DNA of 64,000 nt from Nyssa sinensis (lineage: Eukaryota > Streptophyta > Magnoliopsida > Cornales > Nyssaceae): assembly GCA_008638375.1 (NCBI GenBank), contig CM018052.1, forward strand, positions 28,044,045-28,108,044, in the 5' to 3' direction. Below are positions 47,298-59,239 of the stretch, piece after piece. Numbering within the stretch: position 1 is the first letter of the stretch; every line of letters starts with the position of its first letter. The translations under genes were made by a program, and so were the position numbers. A model generated the notes under the pieces. That model worked only from the letters and a program-made list of their open reading frames with translations. It did no database searches and was not told where the DNA came from.

Positions 47298-49245
47298 TGA
47301 AGCGGAACGAAAACGTGGAAAAGTGAATCAAACACGCCAAATTCTTTATAGAACAAGTAACATGGGGACTCCTCACCCAACAAGACAAAATAATTCTTCA
47401 AAATTCGTAATTGAATTAATATTGATGAAAAAGTTCACCATAAAGATCTATTACATCATATTTATAGTGCCAAAACACTACTACTTTGACTAAGAAATCA
47501 AAACTCTTATTTTTATACTAATCCTACTTCAATAAAGACTAGTAATTCGAATTGGAAACTACTAATTCCTATATTTTTTATACTAGTCTTAATAAAACAA
47601 GGAAACTAAAGAAATCAAGAATAAATTAAAATTATAAACTAAATAATCCTAATACAACTCTAAAACAAGTATCCTTAATTTTAAGGGACTAAATCTGTCC
47701 TACATCAGTCTCCCCCACCTGAAAACAACTCGTCCTCGAGTTAACTCGATGTACGCGACCACGAAGTCATCTGTAACCATGTTGAATTTTTGCAAGAACA
47801 ATTGAGTATTCAAGGATTTTTTCTGCCACATATTCAATGAAGTTGGTAATTTTAGGCTCTTTTTCTAATGATAATAATGCTCCAATAATAAACAAAAAAT
47901 ATTTTCCTAATCCACCACAATTTCAATTTTACTATAAGCATTAGAATCATCTTTCACAAATTTAAGCTTAGTTTCATCATCTTTAGTGTTGATAACTTCA
48001 ATGAGATTTTCTTGCTTCTCTGTAGATACTTCTTCCTGCACAATAAAATTTTCATTCAATTCTTCTTCTTTATCATTTCCACAAACTATTTCAACAATAT
48101 CAATATAAATAAATCCAACTTTATTTTCTATTGACTCATTGTAGTCATCTTAAATGGATGAAATAACTTTATCTGCATCTCTTATGATAGGAAGGTCCTC
48201 TATAAGAACATTGACTTCTTTCAACAATTCAATATGTGTAACCTTATCAATCAAAGTTATTTCAATAATTTCATATTTTGCTTGTACTTTTTTCTTGGTG
48301 TTTTTCCATGTTAGCATATATTTATCTTCTAAAATCTATAAATAATTTTGAGGCAAAAATATATTCATCAACAAGTTCATTATTCTTGGCCATAAACAAA
48401 TGTACTTTTTACGTTGTAATTGTCTGCGGATCTATAAATCAAACCACCATCTTTTTGCGAAGTCTACAAGCTTATCTTCTGCCCAAAAATACTCATTTTC
48501 TTCTAAAAGTTTCAAATCATTAAGACAATCATCCAAATCATAAATCCAATCATGAAAGTCTTCAAGATAAAAATTACTATCAAAATCTAAAGTCTTTCAT
48601 AATTGTGAATTACTCTGTCTTTAGGTTGGCCTTGGAAAAATCCTCTGACCTGATTCTTATTGACTAGAGGGTCTCTAAGGGCATTAAAATTGAGTCACAT
48701 GAGCATCTGTTGTGTAGCACCAAGTTGATCATTGATCTGTACTAATTGTTGCCTGTGGTCATCAATTACCGCCCATACAGCCTCCATCCCACGACGAATG
48801 TCAACATGATTTTTTATTCTATCTACACGAATTGCCATTGAGCTAGGCAAATCCTCGCTCTAATACCAAATGATGCGGAACGGAAATGTAGAAAGGAGAA
48901 TCGAACATGTCGAATTCCTTACAGAACAAGTAACATGGGAACTCTTCACCCAATAAGAGAAAATAATTCTCTAAGATTCATAATTGAATTAATACTGATA
49001 AAAAATTCTAAAACACTACTACTTTGACGAAGAAATCAAAACTCCTATTTTTATATTAATCCTACTACAATAAATACTATTAATTCAAATACGAAACTAC
49101 TAGTTCCTATCTTTTCTATATTAATCTTAATAAAACAAGAAAACTAAATAAATTAAGAATAAATTAAAATTATAAACTAAACAATCATAATACAACTTTA
49201 AAACAAGTATCCATAATTTTAGGCTACCAAATCTGTCATACATCA
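47298..49245 (-). mobile_element. Gag-only gypsy element 2, minus strand, 1.95 kb
   Basis: It is flanked by a perfect 5-bp duplication TAGAG (47293-47297 and 49246-49250). LTRs are 47298-47707 and 48871-49245 with TGATGTA...CATCA-type ends. On the minus strand a primer site TTTGGTATTAGAGCG follows the 5' LTR, and a polypurine tract GGTGGGGGAGACTGATGTA precedes the 3' LTR. CTCGAGGACGAG just before the tract is the usual end of gypsy pol. It is a short internal-deletion derivative of the same family as 27013-28845. Confidence 0.88.
48600..48856 (-). pseudogene. gypsy gag N-terminus in element 2
   Basis: The minus strand reads MEAVWAVIDDHRQQLVQIND then QLGATQQMLM, a stop, LNFNALRDPLVNKN and FFQGQPKDR. 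This parallels the frame at 27550-27735 almost word for word. The rest of the interior (47710-48600) is AT-rich and lacks pol domains. Confidence 0.75.
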
Positions 49246-49250
49246 TAGAG

Positions 49251-49420
49251 GGTCTTTAAAATGCACCATTTGAAGGAGTATGCATGAAAAGCACCATCAC
49301 TGAGATGGAAGCGTGAATATGTTTTGGGTTTTACTGATGGTGCAACTCCAATGCCATGTCCTCGCTTGCTAAACAATAGCCCTTCATCTTGGTGTTCATA
49401 TTCCTGAGGTTCCACGAGCA
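49251..49420 (-). pseudogene. Unidentified short coding-like frame cut by the gypsy insertion
   Basis: On the minus strand a frame reads EYEHQDEGLLFSKRGHGIGV then APSVKPKTYSRFHLSDGAFHAYSFKWCILKTL. Its stop codon (TAA) straddles the inserted TAGAG target site. The composition looks protein-like (K, R, G, Y and W mixed), but I do not recognise the family and no start is evident. It could be a gene scrap or chance. Confidence 0.25.
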
Positions 49421-49955
49421 GTTTCCATATACATCCATGGAGAAATTGTGGTTAATATTTGAAGGTTCACTTGCTCTGAGCAATTACCATATTACAAGCT
49501 TGACTGGACTGGGGTTGTATGGCTCATATAAATTGTTGATCCTTCCTGGGGCATGCTGCTTGTTGAGGTTGTGAAGCATTGTTTGCCCCACAAGAGCTTG
49601 CAGTCCTGTGGAGATTTTGCTTTCCCTTGTGTGGATGGATTTGTTTGAGGCAATTGCCACAAAACGGGTTCTCCTCACGGTTTTCTTGTTCAATAGTTTC
49701 TTTCCTTCATTTTTTCTAAATTTATATTTCTTTCACCTCTGTCAACTCAGGATTTACTAATGGGGTTTAACTTTTTATTGAGATAAGATTTTAGGGGAAT
49801 AAATGGGTACATCAATTGTACTAGAAATTATTTGATGAGCGGGTCACACCAAGTTATTCATTGTGTGACGGTCAAATTATCCAATTTTACCACATATTAC
49901 ATATTCATCTTTTGAGTCTCAAAAGTATTGGGGTGACTTCTTTTTTTCTTTTTCT

Positions 49956-49992
<37 letters not shown>

Positions 49993-50150
49993 TTTAAGAC
50001 TAGAAAATATTTCTCATGTTTTCTCTGTTCTATAACCTAACCATGCAATAAAATCCATCCTATCCTGATCCTTCTATGCTTCTGGAATCAAGATCACCAT
50101 AGGTTATCAAGAATATAAGATAGAAGCTCTAACCTATGAAGACCCTAACT
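49421..50150. other. Intergenic, with (GT)n microsatellite
   Basis: (GT)n at 49961-49990 after a T-rich tract. A 69-codon frame at 49484-49693 on the minus strand has no recognisable motif. No gene called. Confidence 0.5.
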
Positions 50151-50158
50151 GAGGCATC

Positions 50159-50164
50159 TTTATT
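50159..50164 (-). terminator. Candidate polyadenylation signal of PSAN
   Basis: AATAAA on the minus strand, about 200 nt past the stop codon, in GGAATAAAGATGCC. It is the only exact AATAAA in the expected downstream range that I found. Confidence 0.4.
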
Positions 50165-50362
50165 CCATCCCAAGGATGAAACTCTGGGGCACAGAATCCC
50201 CTTTGTTTTTGTATCTATTTTTTTCCAGCAACTACTAGCTTAAAATAAATAAATAAATAAAACAGAGAGAGGATTACAAGACAAAGGGTTGAGAAGTCCT
50301 CAATGCAATTTAAATACATGATGGGGGAAGACTATGATTGAGAAAGACAAACTTTTCACATT

Positions 50363-51104
50363 TCACCATTTCCAAAACACATTGGAACCACATTTGAATT
50401 TGTCCTTCCCTTCGCACTCCAAATCCAAATCATCAGAAAGAAATGGCACTTTCTGCATTAACCAAATCAACCAGCAACCCAAATTTGGTTAACAAAACAC
50501 CTTGTTAATCTTACTTCAAAAAATAAGTAAATAAAAATTAGTGTGTGAATCAAACCTTTTGCTTTGCAAGATCTTGGCAGCCGGTGAAGTTCTGGGGGAA
50601 CTTGCATGTGCCGAATTGAACTGTGAATGCTCGTGCAAAGTTTGCCCCGCTTGTGGCTAACCTCTTCTTGTCATTCAATTCCTATTACATGATGTATGTT
50701 TGTAAATAATTTCTAATTATTTTTACCTAATAATAACTTATGACTCGTTCAATTGATATGAATGACTAATATATTAGGAAACAAACCTTGTTAGCTTTGC
50801 TCTTTTCAAGATATTCCTCGATGACTCCAGCGTTGGCAGTAGAGGTCGAGGCAGCAGTGGTGAAAAGGGCAGCTGCCAGGCAAAGAAGAGCAGCTCTTCT
50901 TCCTTCGCTAGCACCACTGCCACTGAGTGATCCTTTGGAATCAGAAACTCTGCCCTGTTGGGATCTGATCACAGGCAATTTAGGACCAGCCACAACTAGG
51001 GATGAACCAGACGGCATCGAAGCAAGCTTCGAGCTGAGGTCTGATGAGCCAATGCCTGAAATGGCATAGTTGCATGTCAGCACTCTGCAGTTCATGGCTG
51101 CCAT
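50363..51104 (-). CDS. PSAN: Photosystem I reaction centre subunit N, chloroplast precursor, three exons
   Basis: PsaN is a small extrinsic subunit on the lumen side of plant photosystem I that helps plastocyanin donate electrons to P700. Exons: 51104-50787, 50681-50556 and 50452-50363, GT-AG and phase 0 throughout, giving 177 aa (about 170 aa is usual). Residues 1 to about 92 are a two-part targeting sequence: a Ser-rich stroma-type transit peptide, then GRRAALLCLAAALF with a twin Arg and a hydrophobic core, ending TANAG, which fits the Tat/delta-pH route used by PsaN. Mature block: GVIEEYLEKSKANKELNDKK, ATSGANFARAF, TCKF, FTGCQDLAKQKKVPF, LECEGKDK, KCGSNVFWKW. All four conserved Cys are present. 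The frame stays open upstream to an ATG at 51290. I chose MAAMN by similarity to known PsaN starts. No defect is visible. Confidence 0.95.
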
Positions 51105-51257
51105 TGCTAGTTGGTACAAACTGTGATCACAAAGTAGAGACTCAGGTGAAGTTGTGGTGCTTTGGGTTTTTTTTTTTGGCTTATGTGTAGTTGAAGAAGG
51201 AGTGATGCGAAAGGGTTTGGAATGATGAGTGTAATTGAAGATTGTGGTGGGAGTGTG

Positions 51258-51287
51258 GATAAGATGAGATTGCCTCACTCTCATTGG
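51258..51287. promoter_or_regulatory. I-box (GATAAG) and CCAAT motif upstream of PSAN
   Basis: GATAAG (51258-51263, plus strand) and CCAAT (minus strand, 51283-51287) lie 155-183 nt upstream of the chosen ATG. GATAAG is the core of I-boxes common in light-regulated photosynthesis genes. No convincing TATA box is nearby, which is known for several photosystem I genes. Functional use is inferred. Confidence 0.35.
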
Positions 51288-51399
51288 CAAATTTGCTCTC
51301 CATTAGTCTTGTTGATTTAAATTTGTGTGGTGAGTTTGAGATTCAGGACCCACCTCGAAATCAGAGTGTGGACTGTATCAGTTTTGCAACAGCACTGAA

Positions 51400-52600
51400 A
51401 ATCTAATTCTGTATGTTGTTTTATTAGGTTTATTTCTGAACCAACTACTTGCACATATTATCAATAAATAAAATATTATCAGCATGAAGGATGAAAGATG
51501 AAAGGAGAAATTTATAATAAGATATCCCTTTTAAAAATATATATATTGAAAATTCAAACTGATTATTCCAGAATTAATTCATCGTAAATCAATTCTCCAG
51601 GATTTAAAACTTCTCCAATGAACCATTAGTGAATGTTACATTGATTCATAAAGAATTATTTCTCAAAAACCAATTATAAAGAAATAGTTTAGATTATCAG
51701 GTGTTTGATAAATATTATTTAAAAATAATTATAGTTTTTTTCATTTATTAATAATATATTAAATATATAACATATTATATATATATATATATTATATTTT
51801 AAAAAACCCTCATATTTAAAAAATGAATTTATATTTATGAAAGTTAATGTGTGTGTGTGTGGCTTTTTTTTTTTTTGTGGGGGAGGGGGGCGCTGCTTAG
51901 CCGGGAGATTTCGAACATTGTGAACTACCACATGAAAATGTGTTTTAATTAATAACTGTTTGGGTTTGTTAAAATTAATAGAGAAGTGATTTTGTAATAA
52001 AGATTTTTGAAGTTACAATATTCCTAAAAAATTGTTTTTTCGTAAAGTAGTTTGATGTTTAGATGTATATTTTTATAAAAGTGATGATTAAGTGCTTGAG
52101 TAAGATTTTTTACAAGTGAGTTGTGAAGATACAATATCCTTTTGCCTTTTAAATCTTATTAGATAATTGGGTTAATCAAGCTTAAGTCCCTACGTAAGAC
52201 AAATATCAAAGGGCAAGGACTTACGGTTCTTTTTAAATTGAGCACAGATTCAAATTGTTGACGTGGCAGAGACTATTTTTCTATTATTGACTTTTTTACC
52301 TCTTATATGACACCACCCACCTGAAAAACACCACCCCGCGCAACTGTTGGACCGCCATTGCACAACGTTATCATCCATAAATCCCATCCCTATTCTCGAT
52401 TTCCCTCTGTATCAAATAATAGACATAGTACAACCAATTTGCAGATTTTCATATTTATGATTGAAGTGATCTTCATTCATCATGGAAGCGATATAACTTT
52501 CTAGTCCATGGGGATAGAATACAATACTTATCTTCTTCCAAATTTAAGTGTAAGTTTTGCAATTCCATATCTATGTTATGTACAGAACATCATTTGTTCA
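51400..52600. other. Intergenic, no gene recognised
   Basis: AT-rich sequence with a TA run at 51776-51792 and a GT/T/G-rich patch at 51848-51892. The 70-codon minus-strand frame there is low-complexity. Confidence 0.55.
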
Positions 52601-53464
52601 TTGAGTTACACATTACGACAAATGGTACTATTAGTGACACCTGCGTGCATCGCTAATAGCCCCAATTAGCGTCGCTAAAGAGTATTAGCGACCAACAAGT
52701 GTACGTCGCTATGGGTGTCACCAATAATCATGTCGTTAATACTATTAACGGCATGTACAAGAATATGCATCCCTAATAGTGACTATTAGTGACGCATTGT
52801 GAGCGTCGCTAATAATCAGGTGCGGCGTTTTGTTAATGCTATGTAGAGAATTCATTGGGCGTCGCTAATAGTATATTATTAGCGATGCATGAAATGAGAG
52901 CCGCAAAAAGTGTGTTATTGGAATGATTATACAGCTTTAGTGACGAACTCTATGCGACGCTAATACTGTGTTTTTAGTGACAACCGTGAAGTGTCGCTAA
53001 AACTAATATGTGGGACTTTTAGTGACGCCTTTTGTGCATCACTAAAAGTTTGTTTTTTTTTTTTTTTTTGCCTTATTTTGGACCTAAGTTTTTCTTTTTT
53101 TGTATTTTATTCCTGTTTAAAACCTGTATCAATCATTCTGATATAAAACAATTCCAAATATTATGAAATGAATATATTAAAAGAGAAACGCATTCATATA
53201 TAAATATATATCTAATTAATTACAATCATCTCAATAAATACAAAAATTAAAAATTATCTTAGAAAATGTAACTATAGATATCTAAGAAAATAAAAAAAAA
53301 AACAAAGGAGAAAAATGGGGCCCAATGCACGAATGAGGCGACATAGATGCAATAATCTCGATCAATCTAAAATAAAGATTAAATAATAAATATTAGAATA
53401 CTTATTAAATATATATATATATATGAATATAAAAATATTGTGATAAAACAATTTTGCATGCACA

Positions 53465-56105
53465 AGTAGCAGGAATAGCAGAAAGTTGCATAAGTTGCAA
53501 ACTGGGGATCTAAACCGAGTGTCGTAAGTTTGTGCAAGTCTACTTTGTCATTTGCGATGTGTGTGATAGGGTTTTAGAGTACTTAGGCCGATATCTAGTG
53601 TTTTGGTCCACCAAAACTGCAAAATTGTCACTTTTCAGTGCAAAAAGTTGCATAGGTTGCAAATCAGGGATCCGAACCGAGTTTCATAAGTTTTTGAAAG
53701 TCTACTTTGTCATTTGTGAGGTGTGTGATGGGATTTCGGGGTAGTTAGGCCGATATCTGGTGTTTTAGTCCGTCAAAACCCCAAAATTGACCTTTTTGAA
53801 ATGGAAAGTTGCAAGCTAGGAATCCGAACTGAGTGCCATCTGTTTGTGAAAATTTACTTTGTCATTTGAGATGTGTGTGTTGGGGTTTTGGGGTACTTAA
53901 GCTGATATTCGATGTTTTGGTTCGTCAAAACCCTAAAATGAACTTTTTTGAAGTGGAAAGTTGCAAACTAGGGATCCAAACTGAGTGCCGTGAGTTTTAG
54001 CAAATCTAATTTGTCATTTAGGAGGTGTGTGATAGGGTTTCGGGGTACTTAGGTCGATATCCGGTGTTTTAGTTCGACAAAACTCCAAAATGGGTATTTT
54101 TTGAGCGAAAAGTTGCATAAGTTGCAAAACGGGGATCCAAATCGAGTGTTGTAAGTTTTTGAAGGTATAATTTGTCATTTGTGAGGTGTGTGATGGGGTT
54201 TCAGGGTACTTAGGCCAATATCCGGTGTTTTAGTCCTTCAAAATCCCAAAATAGGCATTTTTTTTAGCAAAAAATTGCATAAGTTATAAACCGGGGATCC
54301 GAACCGAGTGCCATAAATTTGTGAAAGTCTACTTTGTCATTTGTGAGGTGTGTGATGGGGTTTTGGGATAGTTACCTAGATATCTAGTGTTTTGGTCTGT
54401 CAAAACCCCAAAATGGATATTTTTTAAGCGAAAAGTTATATAAGTTGCAAATCGAGAATCCGAACTGAGTGTCGTAAGTTTCTGCAAGTTTAATTTGTTA
54501 TTTGGGAGGTGTGTGGTGATTTTTTGGGGTACTTAAGCCAATATCCAATATTCTGGTCTGTCAACACCCCAAAATGGGTCTTTTTGGAGCGGAAAGTTAC
54601 ATAAGTTGCAAACCAGGGATCTGAACTGAGTTTCGTAAGTTTGTGCAAGTCGAATTTATCATTTGGGAGGTGTGTGATAGGTTTTTGGGATACTTAGGCT
54701 GATATCTCGTATTTTGGTCTGTCAAAACCCCAAAATAAACCTTTTTAGAGCAAAAAATTGCATAAGTTGCAAATCAAGCATCCGAACTGAGTGTCGTAAG
54801 TTTTTGCAAGTCTAATTTGTCATGTGGCAAGTGTGTTATGGGGTTTCAGGGTACTTAGGCTGATATCCGATGTTTTGGTCTATCAAAACCCCAAAATGGG
54901 CCTTTTTGGAGCAGAAAGTTGTAAACTAGGGATCTGAATCAAGTGTCATAAGTTTTTGCAAGTATAATATGTAATTATTTAGGTGTGTAATAGGGTTTCG
55001 GGGTACTTAGGCCAATATTCAGTATTTTGGTCCATCAAAACCCCAAAATGGGCCTTTTTTAGAGCGAAAAGTTGCATAAATTATAAACCGAGGATCCAAA
55101 CCGAGTGCCGTAAGTTTGTGCAAGTCTAATTTGTCATTTTTAAGGTGTGTGATGGGATTTTAGGGTACTTAGGTCGATATCCGGTCTTTTGGTCCGTCAA
55201 AACCCCAAATGGGCTTTTTTAGAGTGAAAAGTTAAATAAGTTGCAAACCGGGGATCTGAACTGAGTGTCGTAAGTTTGTGTAAGTCTAATTCATTATTTT
55301 TGTGGTTTATGATGGGGTTTCAGGATATTTAGGCCAATATTCAGTATTTTGGTCCATCAAAACCCCAAAATGGGCCTTTTTTAGAGCGAAAAGTTGCATA
55401 AATTATAAACCGAGGATTCAAACCGAGTGCCGTAAGTTTGTGCAAGTCTACTTTGTCATTTTGAGGTGTCTGATGGGGCTTCAGGGTAGTTATGCCGATA
55501 TCCGGTATTTTGGTCCGTCAAAACCCCAAAAAAGACCTTTTTGAAGTGAAAAGTTGCATAAGTTGTACACCGGGGATCTGAACCGAATGTCATAAGTTAA
55601 ACAAGTGTACTTTATCATTTTTGAGGTTTGTGATGGGTTTTTGGGATACTTAGGCTGACATCTGGTGTTTTAGTCCATTAAAACCCTAAAATGGGCATTT
55701 TGGAGCAAAAAGTCACATAAGTTGCGAATCGAGGACCCGAACCGAGTGCCATAAGTTTATACAAGTCTAATTTGTCATTTGTGAGGTGTGATGGTTTTTT
55801 GGGGTACTTAGACTAATATTCGATGTTTTGGCCCCGTCAAAATCCCAAAATGGGCGTTTTTGGAGCAAAAAGTTGCATAAGTTACAAATTGGGGATCCGA
55901 ACCGACTACCGTCAGTTTGAACAAGTATACTTTGTCATTGTTGAGGTGTGTGATGGGTCTTTGGGGTACTTAGGCTGATATCCGGTGTTTTGGTCCATCA
56001 ACACCCTAAAATTGGCCTTTTTGGAGCGAAAAGTTTCATATGTTGCGAATTAAGGATCCAAACTGAGTGTTATAAGTTTGTACAAGTCTAATTTGTTATT
56101 TGGAT
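53465..56105. repeat. Minisatellite, about 160-bp unit, about 17 copies
   Basis: Each unit carries AAAAGTTGCATAAGTTGCAA, then GGGGATCCGAACCGAGTG, TTTGTCATTTG-GAGGTGTGTGATGGGG and TACTTAGGCCGATATCCGGTG, ending GTCAAAACCCCAAAATGGGC. Anchor words recur at about 53480, 53642, 53800, 53955, 54108, 54268 and so on to 56030. Units differ from each other by 10-25 percent by eye. Frames read through two units are by-products of the repeat. Confidence 0.9.
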
Positions 56106-57129
56106 AGTCTAGTATGAATTTGAAGAAACTTACACCACTCTTACACAATATAGATAGTGGATGATAAAAAATGGACTAAGCTTCTTGTGTTCTCTATGAG
56201 ATACGATTGGTCACAAGCTTTATTATAAATAGAGAGGACTTCTACTACATAGTTAGATTCTTTAACTACTTTATACTATTAAGATAGTTATAGTTATGTT
56301 CATTTCAAACACCTAATAAAAATATCACTTAATGTTTATTAGAGAACTAAAAAAAACAAAGCTTCACTTTTCTTTTCTTTTTTCCTAAATTTCTATCTCA
56401 AATTTAGCACTATAAAATATAGTTAAATTAAAAATAAAAACTTATATAATCAAATTGACTTTCTCTTAATCCGATTAATATGTCTTATTTTATAATAAAT
56501 TTAAAATTTAATATGATTCATCCATAAAATAAAGTATTTACAACATTCAATTGAATTATGTTACTTCCTTACCCTTAAAAGTTTTATAAATGTAAAATAC
56601 AACGTAAATCTTCCTCCTCACTTATGTTGGTGAACTATGTATCAAAACTTTCCATGTAATATATATACAATTTTAGATAAAGTTTTTAAACTTTTAGAGT
56701 TAAATTATAAATAAAGTTAGAGTAAATGTTGTCAAGTTGTATTTGTTTCACTTCCAACTTCTTTAACTTATCTTTTAAAAAAAAATTATAAATTGACCCA
56801 CTGTATTTTATTTCCCTAATTTATTGGACTTCATTTAATAGAAATAGTCCAAAAGCCAATATGTATATCTATATATATATATATATATATATGTATGCAA
56901 TCTTTTTCTTCAAAGTCAGTAAGATCAACTAACATCATTCGAGTATACTTGGCCTTGCCCATGATTTAACTCAAATAAAAATAAGAATGCAACGAAATTT
57001 TGCTTGAGATTAAATTCATTAGGGATGGAAAATATGAATATGATAATGATAAACATGTCAAAGATATCAAGCACTTGATCAAAAATAAAAGAATGTTGTC
57101 TGGGTTCAAACCACATGCATATAGGGATA

Positions 57130-57335
57130 TTGCTTAGTTGAGAGAGAGAGTTAGAACGAGACAAATTGAGAGAGAGGTGGCAATGGACAGATGGGTTGGG
57201 CTAGCGGTCGACGGCGGTGGTCGCCGACAACGACGGCGATGGTCGGTGATGACACTGCGACTGTGAGAGAGTGAAAGAGTGAGAGAGATAGAGAGAAAAA
57301 GAGTTCGGATCTGGCTGTGAGGGGAAAAAAATAGG
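57130..57335. other. GC-rich patch inside the CACTA-like element
   Basis: GGTCGACGGCGGTGGTCGCCGAC and GA-rich flanks stand out against the AT-rich surroundings. On the minus strand it reads as CT-rich leader followed by Arg/Pro/Ser codons (RRRCRRPPPSTA). It may be a captured gene 5' end, but no family can be named. Confidence 0.35.
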
Positions 57336-57639
57336 GGCACTTATTAGCGACGCATGTCAAGCATTGCTAATAAGTCCTTGAGCATCGCTAAAACTAAAAA
57401 AAAAACGACATCGTTTCATAGATGCAAACTATTAGTCGCTAAAGGTCCATTTTGCGTCACAAAAAGGTTCGCGCCCATTTTTTCACATGGGAATTTTGAT
57501 TTTTTATCACTTTTCGAGACGCACAACAGTGCGTCACTAAAAGGCACTTTTAGTGCCTTTTAGCAACGCTTTAGTGGGAGTCGCTAATAATGTGCATCGC
57601 TAAAAGTATATATTTTTGTATTGACATAAATGTGAGATT

Positions 57640-59000
57640 TTTGTCATTCAAAGTTATTATCATTAGAGTGAACATCATCATCTACTACTGTGAAGCCATC
57701 TTCCTTTTTTCTTTTGTTGGTTTTCTTATGGACAAAAAGTAGAGTTATCATTAATTAAAGATACAATCAGTGGAGTATAAAATTTTACCTTTCGCTGAAA
57801 TTTTTTTTTTTTTGGACAAATTTCTGCTACTTTAAAATTTAGTTTTGAGCATTTAACATGTGGCCAAAAGCTCAATAAAACTAATAATACTAAGAATTTT
57901 GAAAGTGTAAAATTTTACCTTTCACTGGGAAGAAGTTTTTCACTGAAAAGTATGAAATTTTACACTACTCTATCTCTCTCTTTCACTCTCTCATTGATTC
58001 TTTTTTCACTTTTTTTAGCAGTGAGACCAATCTTATCAGTCTCCTTGAAATCTAAGTCCCTCCTTCCAATTATAAACTGTGTTACAATGTGTTTATTCAT
58101 AAAGTAGTTAGCGCAAGGTAAAATTTCACACTCGCTGCTTTTATGTCTAAACTAATTTTTTGTTATTATAATTTTTACTACTTTAAAATACTTTTTTTGA
58201 AATCCAAAATTCAACTTAAAAAAATAAATAAAATTGATAACAAGTAATAAACTCATAGCGAAATTAAAAATTCCACTACTTTCTTTATAAATGTGAAATT
58301 TTACAGTTTGAGAAGCAATTTTTTCTTTTCAAATTTTCATATTTTCATATTACATATGGATCTTGTTTTATAGATCTCGATTTTTAGAGTCCAAATATAT
58401 AAATTTTATTGAAAATGAATTTATGTATTTTTTGTTATTTAATTTTAAAATTTTAAAAAGCCTTCTTGAAGGTTGGGCAAAAGTAACACATATACAATTT
58501 CATTATTTTTAGAGAAAAACACTAAATAGACATTTTTGTCCAATAAAATATGGTGAAGATGGTTGGTAATTAAGTTTGAACTTGAACTTGTTGATAATTT
58601 TATTATTTTTTATGTACTTACAGCTGAACGATCCTAAATAATTTAGGATGTGCAAATCATATGCTATTTAAATAATAGTTTAAAAAATTATATAATCAAT
58701 AAACATTATATATATATAACAAATATCATTAAATAAATATATAATTAATATATTACATATATATAATTGTAAATATATTATATAATATAAATATTAAAAA
58801 TATAAAATAAATATGTACAAATGTCATATATTTTCTATAAATAAAATTACTATGAACATATATTATATATAATATTTTTCACTAATCATGTTATTTTTAT
58901 AGTTTATGTAAATAATAAACGTGTTTAATAATAGGCACTGCCTGGAAATGGATGTCTGAGTTATGATATTATGCACAAATTTATTTTTCAAAGTAAGGGA
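57640..59000. other. AT-rich intergenic with recurring TAAAATTTTAC words
   Basis: GTGTAAAATTTTACCTTTCACT-type words recur in both orientations near 57777, 57907, 57949, 58117 and 58290, suggesting small palindromic elements. 58350-58450 resembles 2870-2980. No gene. Confidence 0.45.
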
Positions 59001-59123
59001 TCTTAAAAAATTATGTATCATTGGAGACATGGGTTTGCAATGCGCACTTGAATTTCTAAAAGTGATGAGAATCTTGAACTACAAACCACAGAAGAATGTT
59101 GATGCCAAAATGATTCGCCAAAG

Positions 59124-59239
59124 TGGAAAGAAGTTATAGAAGCATAGTTAAACTCATTAACAAATCATAGAGGATTTCAACCTGTAGTCGAAATACCTTT
59201 AAACGTAAAGCCTTTCAGATACAAATGGGTATTTGCGGT
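59124..59239 (+). pseudogene. copia reverse transcriptase N-terminal fragment
   Basis: WKEVIEA, stop, LNSLTNHRGF then PVVEIPLNVKPFRYKWVFA fits the start of copia RT (W..A...E...L......W.LV..P.....KWVF). It ends where LINE sequence begins. Confidence 0.6.

Larger units (their letters stand above)
52611..57623. mobile_element. Non-autonomous CACTA-like element, 5.0 kb, with internal minisatellite
   Basis: The ends are CATTACGACAAAT and, at the right in reverse complement, CAATACAAAAATAT. They are flanked by ACA on both sides (52608-52610 and 57624-57626), the 3-bp target of CACTA elements. Subterminal regions of 300-450 bp (52625-53060 and 57340-57612) are packed with TCGCTAATA/AGCGACGC words in both orientations, as expected of CACTA transposase-binding repeats. 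There is no transposase. The middle holds the 160-bp array, and a GC-rich patch near the right end may be captured sequence. The TIR is diverged from the canonical CACTA. Confidence 0.7.

Noticed and set aside
53532..55544. Open frames in the minisatellite
   Set aside because: They are read-throughs of one or two repeat units and do not persist across the array. Units drift out of frame.
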